Source: Chryseobacterium gleum
Lineage (GTDB): Bacteria > Bacteroidota > Bacteroidia > Flavobacteriales_D > Sanyastnellaceae
Length of the DNA: 6,048 bases
Direction of reading: 5' to 3'
Assembly: GCA_945878835.1 (NCBI GenBank)
Contig: CAMCUG010000095.1
Coordinates: 1 to 6,048, forward strand
Shown: positions 1 through 5,170 of the stretch, piece by piece
Layout: every line of letters begins with the position of its first letter
How positions within the stretch are numbered: position 1 is the stretch's first letter
The notes under the pieces: generated by a model
Databases searched by the model: none
The model's input: the letters and a program-made list of their open reading frames with translations, nothing else
What the model was told of the DNA's origin: nothing
Position numbers and translations under genes: made by a program

Positions 1-464
1 GTTTTGCCGGCGTTGTCTTCGATTTGTTTGATGCGTAAGATCTTCATGAGAATTAAATCGGTGAACGATGAAACTCGCATGTCGCGCCAAGCTTCACCGT
101 AATCGTGATTCTTGTTCATCATTAATTCTTTTGTGATTTGTGCTTGCTCTGTATACAGGGCAATTGCATTTTCTGCTTGAAGTTCTAGTGGAGCGTCTGA
201 TGGTAATTCCAACTGAATAAGAGCCATTAAGCTGTAATTAATGATGCCTACAAACTCATCTTCAATCCCCTCACCCACTTTGCTTTCTCCTTTTTCTTCA
301 ATGGTACGAATGCGCTGCGCTTTGATGAATATTTGATCGGTTAAGCTAGAAGGACGAAGAATTCTCCAAGCCGTTCCGTAGTCTTGCGTTTTCTTTTTAA
401 AAAGCTCGACACATTTTTGAATGGCCTGATCGTATTGTGCTGAAGTATCTTTTGTTGCGCTCAT
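1..464 (-). CDS. DUF1599 (nucleotide modification associated domain 1) protein, partial, 3' end outside window
   Basis: The reading frame is open from the ATG at 464 down to base 1, giving 154 residues; the C-terminus lies beyond the left edge. The protein is hydrophilic, mostly helical in character, with no signal peptide or membrane segment, so it is probably cytoplasmic. Two copies of one motif are visible: residues 28-57 start DYGTAWR and residues 121-150 start DYGEAWR. They share about 17 of 30 positions, including DYG-AWR, SS-TD, K, RI and IE. This tandem arrangement and the DYGxAWR signature are typical of DUF1599, known in Bacteroidota and also linked with phage nucleotide-modification loci. 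Between the repeats an acidic helix (GIEDEFVGIINY, residues 66-77) recalls the metal-binding helices of MazG-like nucleotide hydrolases, but that link is my inference. The biochemical function is not established. It is divergent from folP, a neighbourhood I recall from other Bacteroidota. The start has no Shine-Dalgarno; a -7-like box lies 44 bp upstream. Confidence 0.9.
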   Translation of the reverse strand, partial: MSATKDTSAQYDQAIQKCVELFKKKTQDYGTAWRILRPSSLTDQIFIKAQRIRTIEEKGESKVGEGIEDEFVGIINYSLMALIQLELPSDAPLELQAENAIALYTEQAQITKELMMNKNHDYGEAWRDMRVSSFTDLILMKILRIKQIEDNAGK

Positions 465-494
465 GATTCGAAATACAAATGCGATGAAAATGCT

Positions 495-502
495 CATCTT
501 TG
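495..502 (+). promoter_or_regulatory. possible -7 box for folP
   Basis: CATCTTTG differs by one base from the Bacteroidota -7 consensus TAnnTTTG. Transcription would start around 507-510, leaving a leader of only about 15 bases before the folP ATG at 525. I see no good TTTG about 19-21 bp upstream, so this is a weak call that rests on the octamer, its position and its symmetry with the box on the other strand. Confidence 0.3.
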
Positions 503-514
503 CGTTTCAAAGAT
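496..514. repeat. perfect 7-bp inverted repeat between DUF1599 gene and folP
   Basis: ATCTTTG (496-502) and CAAAGAT (508-514) are exact reverse complements separated by CGTTT. Each arm holds most of a -7-like octamer, one reading towards folP and one towards the DUF1599 gene. The repeat could be two mirrored promoter boxes, a binding site for a dimeric regulator, or both. As an RNA hairpin it would be weak (AT-rich stem) and it has no following T-run, so a terminator is unlikely. Confidence 0.5.
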
Positions 515-515
515 A
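508..515 (-). promoter_or_regulatory. candidate -7 box for the DUF1599 gene
   Basis: Read on the minus strand this is TATCTTTG, an exact match to the Bacteroidota sigma-70-type -7 consensus TAnnTTTG. It would start transcription near 500-503, giving a leader of about 35-40 bases before the ATG at 464. No clear -33 TTTG is present at the expected distance (about 535 on this strand), so the call depends on the -7 box alone. Confidence 0.45.
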
Positions 516-524
516 CATCTTGAA

Positions 525-1337
525 ATGAATTCTACTCGCACACTTCCCTTGGTAATGGGAATTTTGAATGTTACTCCAGATTCTTTTTATGCTGGAAGTC
601 GCTCTAATTCTGAAAAAGACATTTTGATTCGGGTTGAAAAAATGATTTCCGAAGGAATAGATATTTTGGATTTGGGCGGACAATCAACGCGTCCAGGTGC
701 CATTTATATTTCTGCTGAAGAAGAACTGAATCGCGTGTTACCAGCATTAATTTATATTCGAAAAGAATTTCCTTCCTTAACAATAAGTATCGATACGTTT
801 TATAGTGAAGTGGCCATTTCTTGTCTTCGTGAAGGGGCGCAATGGATAAACGATGTGTCGGGCGGAAGGATGGATTCAAATTTATGGAACGCAGTTGCAG
901 AAGCGCAATGCACGTATGTGTTGATGCACTCGCGCGGTGATTCTTCCAACATGAAGGAATTGGCGAATTATGAAAATGTCGTAGAAGAAATATATGCCTA
1001 TTTCCAAATGGAAATTGAAAAATTAAATCAATTAGGTGTTTCGAAAATAGTATTGGATTTAGGATTCGGCTTCGCGAAAAACAAAGAACACAACTTTGAT
1101 CTTCTACAAAATTTGGAACGTTTCAAATCATTTGAACTTCCAATTCTCGTGGGTGTTTCAAGAAAAAAAATGATTCAACAAACTTTAGGAACAACGGCTG
1201 AAGAAAGTTTGAATGGCACTACTGCCTTGAATGCTTTCGCATTAGACAGAGGCGCAGACATCTTGCGTGTTCACGATGTTCTTGAAGCGAAGCAAACGGT
1301 AGAATTATACAGAACGCTTGCCCTCGGCGGCAAGTAA
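525..1337 (+). CDS. folP: dihydropteroate synthase
   Basis: This cytoplasmic TIM-barrel enzyme condenses 6-hydroxymethyl-7,8-dihydropterin pyrophosphate with p-aminobenzoate to give 7,8-dihydropteroate, the sulfonamide-sensitive step of folate synthesis. All family motifs appear in order: MGILNVTPDSF (11-21), LDLGGQSTRPGA (48-59), SIDT (88-91), INDVSGG (108-114), YVLMHSRG (131-138), LDLGFGFAKN (177-186), VGVSRKKM (209-216) and RVHDV (248-252). The lysine of SRK is K214. The residues matching E. coli F28 and P64, whose mutation gives sulfonamide resistance, are the normal Phe (F21) and Pro (P57). Two small departures are Q53 where many family members have Glu in GGESTRPG, and Leu at 179 where DPGFGF is usual. 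Its 270 residues are a normal length. The ATG at 525 leaves 10 residues before the first core motif, as expected; there is no Shine-Dalgarno. It is divergent from the DUF1599 gene, and its last 33 bp overlap the convergent folD. Confidence 0.97.
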   Translation: MNSTRTLPLVMGILNVTPDSFYAGSRSNSEKDILIRVEKMISEGIDILDLGGQSTRPGAIYISAEEELNRVLPALIYIRKEFPSLTISIDTFYSEVAISCLREGAQWINDVSGGRMDSNLWNAVAEAQCTYVLMHSRGDSSNMKELANYENVVEEIYAYFQMEIEKLNQLGVSKIVLDLGFGFAKNKEHNFDLLQNLERFKSFELPILVGVSRKKMIQQTLGTTAEESLNGTTALNAFALDRGADILRVHDVLEAKQTVELYRTLALGGK

Positions 1338-2186
1338 GGTGTTTTGCATCAATGACACAATGGTCATGGGCCCTACTCCTCCCGGAACTGGCGTAATAAA
1401 GCTACATTTCGGAGCCACCTCATCAAAAGCAACATCACCTAAAAGCTTAAACCCGCTCTTCTTTGAAGCGTCTGCGACGCGAGTAATTCCTACATCAACG
1501 ACAACCACCCCTTCCTTCACCATAGATCCTTTTAGGAATTCAGGTTGTCCTATTGCTGCAATGATAATATCAGCAGATTGACAAATTTCTTCAATGTTTG
1601 TGGTCTTGCTATGGCAAAGGGTTACGGTGCAGTTTCCAAACGGATGATTTCTTTGAAGTAATATTGAAATCGGAAGTCCTACGATATGAGATCTTCCTAA
1701 AACTACAGCGTGTTTTCCTGAAGTTGGAATGTTATTTCTTTCCAACAAAGTAATGATACCCATTGGGGTGGCGGGAAGAAAAGTAGGAAGATTCAACATC
1801 ATTTTTCCAACCGATTCCGGATGGAAACCGTCGACATCTTTGTCTGGTGCTACTGCCATCAAGACTTTCTTTTCATTGATGTGTTTCGGCAAAGGAAGTT
1901 GAATGATGTATCCATCTACCGCATCGTTTTCATTCAGAGAAATTATGGTTTGTAAAACTTCTTCTTCGGTACAATCTTCATTCAATTGAACCAAGGTAGA
2001 ATCGAATCCCACTTCCTCGCATGATTTAACTTTAGCATTGACATATGTAACACTTGCGCCATTTTCTCCGATTAGAATTGCGGCTAAATGCGGACGCTTA
2101 AATCCCAGGTCGACTCTGTCCGAGACAATTTGTTTTATCTCTGATTTAATGGTTTTGGAAAGTGCTAGTCCGTCTAAAAGTTGCAT
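1305..2186 (-). CDS. folD: bifunctional methylenetetrahydrofolate dehydrogenase / methenyltetrahydrofolate cyclohydrolase
   Basis: FolD oxidises 5,10-methylene-THF to 5,10-methenyl-THF with NADP+ and hydrolyses that to 10-formyl-THF, feeding purine synthesis and formyl-Met-tRNA; it acts in the cytoplasm as a dimer. The 293-residue length is normal. Catalytic and binding motifs are intact: Y48 and K52 in SVTYVNAKVKS, Q96 in IIQLPLP (94-100), PDKDVDGFHP (114-123), PATPMG (138-143, often PCTPxG elsewhere), the dinucleotide-binding segment GRSHIVGLP (164-172), TVTLCHSKT (187-195), DVGI (231-234), LGDV (249-252) and the C-terminal PVPGGVGPMT (266-275). The HPFGNCTV stretch before TVTLCHS is, as I recall, common in Bacteroidota FolD. 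The start at 2186 fits the usual MxLLDG opening. It is divergent from the amylase gene (106 bp between starts) and converges on folP, with its last ten codons and stop lying antisense to the end of folP. Confidence 0.97.
   Translation of the reverse strand: MQLLDGLALSKTIKSEIKQIVSDRVDLGFKRPHLAAILIGENGASVTYVNAKVKSCEEVGFDSTLVQLNEDCTEEEVLQTIISLNENDAVDGYIIQLPLPKHINEKKVLMAVAPDKDVDGFHPESVGKMMLNLPTFLPATPMGIITLLERNNIPTSGKHAVVLGRSHIVGLPISILLQRNHPFGNCTVTLCHSKTTNIEEICQSADIIIAAIGQPEFLKGSMVKEGVVVVDVGITRVADASKKSGFKLLGDVAFDEVAPKCSFITPVPGGVGPMTIVSLMQNTLLAAEGKRSV
1317..1334. terminator. small hairpin in the folP/folD overlap, possible weak bidirectional terminator
   Basis: CTTGCC (1317-1322) and GGCAAG (1329-1334) pair perfectly around a 6-base loop, with a possible extra G-U pair at 1316/1335. 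The stem lies inside both coding regions just before the folP stop (1335-1337) and 10 bases before the folD stop in its own direction. On the plus strand it is followed by a short TTTT at 1341-1344, which is not a classic T-run; on the minus strand no T-run follows. It is the only hairpin I see where two converging transcripts meet, so a partial terminator role is possible but unproven. Confidence 0.3.
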
Positions 2187-2203
2187 AACGTATGTTTGAG
2201 CGA

Positions 2204-2211
2204 CAAAGAAA
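2204..2211 (-). promoter_or_regulatory. weak candidate -7 box for folD
   Basis: The minus strand reads TTTCTTTG, one mismatch from TAnnTTTG, about 18 bases upstream of the folD ATG. No TTTG is present at the expected upstream spacing. It is the best match I can find for folD in this 106-bp gap. Confidence 0.22.
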
Positions 2212-2241
2212 CAGCAATTTCCCTGAAAATTATCATTCTCG

Positions 2242-2272
2242 GTTGTGTACTAAGTACACTTTCCTATATTTG
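2242..2272 (+). promoter_or_regulatory. amylase promoter (-33 and -7 elements)
   Basis: TATATTTG at 2265-2272 is an exact match to the Bacteroidota -7 consensus TAnnTTTG. GTTG at 2242-2245 matches the -33 element TTTG with one mismatch, at a spacing of 19 bp, which is within the preferred range. Transcription would start near 2278, about 15 bases before the ATG at 2293. This is the only place in the window where both elements line up. Confidence 0.6.
2245..2259. promoter_or_regulatory. 15-bp palindrome inside the amylase promoter, candidate operator
   Basis: GTGTACT-A-AGTACAC is a perfect inverted repeat with 7-bp arms and one central base. It starts on the last base of the -33 element and ends 5 bp before the -7 box. 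A protein bound here would sit in the spacer and block RNA polymerase, so a repressor operator is the simplest reading. There is no T-run after it, so it is not a terminator. No regulator gene lies in the window, and I cannot assign a transcription factor family. Confidence 0.5.
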
Positions 2273-2292
2273 AAGAACTAACTGCCTGACCT

Positions 2293-5127
2293 ATGAAACA
2301 AAAAAGACTAATTATCTTAGTTTTTGTATTCGCATTTTACACGTTTACTCTGCACGCACAGATTCTTACGTCAACGCCTGCCTTTCCGACTCAGACAGAT
2401 CAGATAACAGTATTTTACGACGCCACAACGGGTAATGGCGATCTTTCGGGTTATACTCCCATTTATGCGCACACAGGAGTAATTACCAACAACAGCGTGG
2501 GTCCGAATGATTGGCAACACACCGTGGGAAATTGGGGAACAGCAGACGCCTCCGTTCTTATGACTCCAATGGGAAATAACATTCATAAAATAGTAATCAC
2601 TCCTTCTACTTTTTATAATTTGAATGTTGGGGAAACAGTCTCTAAAATGACATTTGTTTTCCGCAACGCTGCAGGAACTGTAGTCGGCAGAAACGCTGAC
2701 GGAAGTGATATATACTTGAATGTCTATGCTGCTGGATTCAATGCTTCGTTCTCTTTGCCTTCCATGGAATCTCAGATTGTGAATGCCAATCAAGTTGTTC
2801 CTGTAACTGCAAATTCTTCCCTAGTATCTGATATAACTATTTCTGTAAATGGAAGTCAGGTTGCCTCGGGCAATGGGGTAACTTCATTGAATTATAACTT
2901 CAGTGAAGCCGCTGCCGGTGAATACTTGATTACCATGTCTGCTGTAAATGGCGCAACAACCATTACCGATGAAAAAGTTGTAATTATTCTTCCGGCAATA
3001 AATATCGCAGCATCGCCAGCCGGGACTATTGATGGAATAAATCTTTCGTCAAGCACTGGTGTTCGTTTGCAATTGTATGCACCGAATAAGAGTTTTGTTT
3101 TTGTAATCGGTGATTTCAACAACTGGCAATTGGATTTAAGTTATTTAATGAATCGCACTCCCGATGGAAATACCTATTGGTTGGATATTCCTAACTTATC
3201 TCCAGGCACTGAATACCGTTTCCAATACTATATAAATATGGAGGGAATGCGTGTGGCCGATGTCTATTCAGATAAAGTATTGGATGGTTGGAATGACGGT
3301 TGGATTCCGGAGACCACTTACCCGAATTTAATTGACTATCCAGCAGGATTAACTTCAGAACCAGTTTCAGTTTTCAGAACAGACCCTCCAGCATTCAACT
3401 GGACCGATCAAAGTTTCGTGCGTCCGGCAAAAACGAAATTGGTCGTTTATGAATTGTTGATTCGTGATTTCCTGGAAGACAGAACTTACGCCTCTCTTAC
3501 TGATTCATTGGACTATTTGGAAACATTGGGAGTTACTGCCATTCAACTGATGCCTATTAATGAATTCGAAGGAAACGACAGCTGGGGTTATAACCCATCA
3601 TTCTATTTTTCTCCAGATAAAGCATACGGAACTGCAGAAGCATTAAAAACTTTTGTGAATGAAGCTCACAACCGCGGAATTGCAGTAATTATGGACATTG
3701 CCTTGAATCACAGTTTCGGTCAAAATCCAATGGTACGTATGTACTTCGATGCAAGTGTTGGACAATATGGACAGCCTACTGCAAGTAATCCTTGGTTTAA
3801 TCAAACTCCGAAACACGACTTTAACGTTGGATATGATTTCAACCACGAGAGTATTCAAACAAAAAATTTCACAAAACGTGTCATTGCGCACTGGATGCAG
3901 AATTACCACATCGATGGTTACCGTTTCGATTTATCGAAAGGATTTACGCAAAACAATACCCTCGGAAATATTGGTGCCTGGGGTGCATATGACCAAAGTA
4001 GAATTAATATTCTAACCGATTATTATAATCACATGCAGACGGTTGAGCCTGGTTCTTATGACATTCTTGAGCACTTCGCTGATAATAGCGAAGAAACCGT
4101 ATTAAGTAATAACGGAATGATGTTGTGGGGAAATTTGAATGGCCAATACATGGAAGCCTCCATGGGTTATAGCTCTAATCTTTCTTGGGGAAGCTACCAA
4201 AACCGTGGTTGGAATAACGCACATTTGGTAACTTATGCTGAAAGTCATGACGAAGAGCGAATGATGTACAAAGACCTTCAATTCGGTGCGAGCAGTGGTT
4301 CTTACAACATAACCAATTTGAATACCGCATTGAAAAGACAAGAGTTAGCGCATTGTTTATTGATACCTATTCCTGGTCCAAAAATGCTTTGGCAATTCGG
4401 AGAATTGGGATACGACTATTCAATTGGTACCTGCTCTGATGGTGTTACTGTTGATTTGGCAAATTGTAAAACTTCTGCGAAGCCTGTTCGTTGGGATTAC
4501 TGGGACAATCAGAATAGAAAGCACTTGTACAAAGTGACTGCAGCCTTGAACAACTTGAAAAAGAACGAGCCTGTTTTTTCAACCACTAACTTCAATATAG
4601 ATCTAGGCGGATTTGGTAAGCGTATTCATTTGAATGGAACAAACAATGCTGTTGTTGTTGGAAATTTCCAAACGACTTCATTGAACATGACACCTGGATT
4701 TCAACATACCGGAACATGGTATGACTACTTCACAGGAAACTCTTTTCAAGTGAACGATTTGGGAGCTACCTTCTTCTTTGAACCAGGAGAATATCACGTT
4801 TATACCGACTATCAATTGGCGATTCCAGATTTGAATACTGCTTTGTCGGAAGTCATGTCATTCGCAAAATCTACGTTTATGATTTGGCCCAATCCGTCAA
4901 GTAATAACGTGAATCTAGCATACAGCATAAGTCAAGCCGCGAAGGTTCAAATCGTTCTTCGCGATTTAACAGGACGAGTGGTTTCCTCTTTTAACACACA
5001 AGGTGTTTCAGGAATAAATCAATCTGAATGGAACTTAGCTGAAGAGAACATTGCCGCAGGATCTTACATCATTTCAGTTGAAACCGAAGGAAGAAGAGAA
5101 TCGGCACCATTCATTTGGAATCCATAA
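2293..5127 (+). CDS. secreted multidomain GH13 alpha-amylase family enzyme with T9SS C-terminal sorting domain
   Basis: The 944-residue protein opens with a Sec signal peptide (residues 1-22, cleavage likely LHA|Q). Next come a beta-sandwich module of unassigned family (about 24-146, containing YAHTGV), an Ig-like module (about 150-236) and a CBM48-like E-set module (about 243-345, with GDFNNW at 273-278). The GH13 barrel (about 380-757) keeps all four conserved regions: DIALNH (468-473), DGYRFD (541-546, nucleophile D546), LEHFAD with acid/base E593, and ESHDE with H652 and transition-state stabiliser D653. A C-terminal beta domain (about 766-845) and a Por-type T9SS sorting domain follow (about 862-944, WPNP at 865-868, LTGRVV, GSYIISVE). 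The expected role is endo-cleavage of alpha-1,4-glucan (starch or glycogen) outside the cell or on its surface; exact specificity (amylase, neopullulanase) cannot be read from the sequence. It differs from the lipoprotein SusG in its export route. The promoter and palindrome lie directly upstream, and a SusC-like gene follows after 43 bp. Confidence 0.95.
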   Translation: MKQKRLIILVFVFAFYTFTLHAQILTSTPAFPTQTDQITVFYDATTGNGDLSGYTPIYAHTGVITNNSVGPNDWQHTVGNWGTADASVLMTPMGNNIHKIVITPSTFYNLNVGETVSKMTFVFRNAAGTVVGRNADGSDIYLNVYAAGFNASFSLPSMESQIVNANQVVPVTANSSLVSDITISVNGSQVASGNGVTSLNYNFSEAAAGEYLITMSAVNGATTITDEKVVIILPAINIAASPAGTIDGINLSSSTGVRLQLYAPNKSFVFVIGDFNNWQLDLSYLMNRTPDGNTYWLDIPNLSPGTEYRFQYYINMEGMRVADVYSDKVLDGWNDGWIPETTYPNLIDYPAGLTSEPVSVFRTDPPAFNWTDQSFVRPAKTKLVVYELLIRDFLEDRTYASLTDSLDYLETLGVTAIQLMPINEFEGNDSWGYNPSFYFSPDKAYGTAEALKTFVNEAHNRGIAVIMDIALNHSFGQNPMVRMYFDASVGQYGQPTASNPWFNQTPKHDFNVGYDFNHESIQTKNFTKRVIAHWMQNYHIDGYRFDLSKGFTQNNTLGNIGAWGAYDQSRINILTDYYNHMQTVEPGSYDILEHFADNSEETVLSNNGMMLWGNLNGQYMEASMGYSSNLSWGSYQNRGWNNAHLVTYAESHDEERMMYKDLQFGASSGSYNITNLNTALKRQELAHCLLIPIPGPKMLWQFGELGYDYSIGTCSDGVTVDLANCKTSAKPVRWDYWDNQNRKHLYKVTAALNNLKKNEPVFSTTNFNIDLGGFGKRIHLNGTNNAVVVGNFQTTSLNMTPGFQHTGTWYDYFTGNSFQVNDLGATFFFEPGEYHVYTDYQLAIPDLNTALSEVMSFAKSTFMIWPNPSSNNVNLAYSISQAAKVQIVLRDLTGRVVSSFNTQGVSGINQSEWNLAEENIAAGSYIISVETEGRRESAPFIWNP

Positions 5128-5129
5128 TT

Positions 5130-5137
5130 TACCTTTG
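5130..5137 (+). promoter_or_regulatory. candidate -7 box for the SusC-like gene
   Basis: TACCTTTG is an exact match to TAnnTTTG and starts 3 bases after the amylase stop codon. It would give a leader of about 27 AT-rich bases before the ATG at 5171. The expected -33 position (about 5107-5110) reads CCAT, and the nearest TTTG (5114-5117) is only 12 bp away, so the promoter is incomplete. Separate transcription of the receptor, added to read-through from the amylase, is possible. Confidence 0.42.
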
Positions 5138-5170
5138 CGCTACTTGAACCAAAACAAATTTATTTTTAAT

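Noticed and set aside
484..528. A 14-codon leader ORF starting ATGAAAATG whose TGA overlaps the folP ATG (ATGA at 525-528)
   Set aside because: The overlap suggests translational coupling, but the ORF has no ribosome-binding site, would lie upstream of the likely folP transcription start, and can easily arise by chance.
604..879. 91-codon minus-strand open frame inside folP
   Set aside because: It is antisense to conserved FolP motifs and resembles no protein I recognise.
1318..1581. 87-codon plus-strand open frame within folD
   Set aside because: It is a complement-strand shadow of the conserved C-terminal region of FolD with no independent support.
2191..2198. Plus-strand TATGTTTG, an exact TAnnTTTG octamer just upstream of folD
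   Set aside because: There is no -33 match upstream, and it is about 95 bp from the amylase start, where a better-placed promoter with both elements exists. It is probably chance.
2371..2793. 140-codon open frame on the minus strand inside the amylase gene
   Set aside because: It is antisense to a well-supported coding region, shows no recognisable motif and has a composition expected of a shadow frame; the same holds for the other short opposite-strand frames in this gene.
5114..5117. TTTG near the amylase 3' end as a -33 element for the SusC-like gene
   Set aside because: The gap to the -7 box at 5130 is 12 bp, too short for the usual 19-21 bp.
5128..5170. Search for a terminator between the amylase and the SusC-like gene
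   Set aside because: No inverted repeat is visible in the 43-bp gap; the T-rich stretch before the ATG has no stem in front of it. Read-through is therefore likely.
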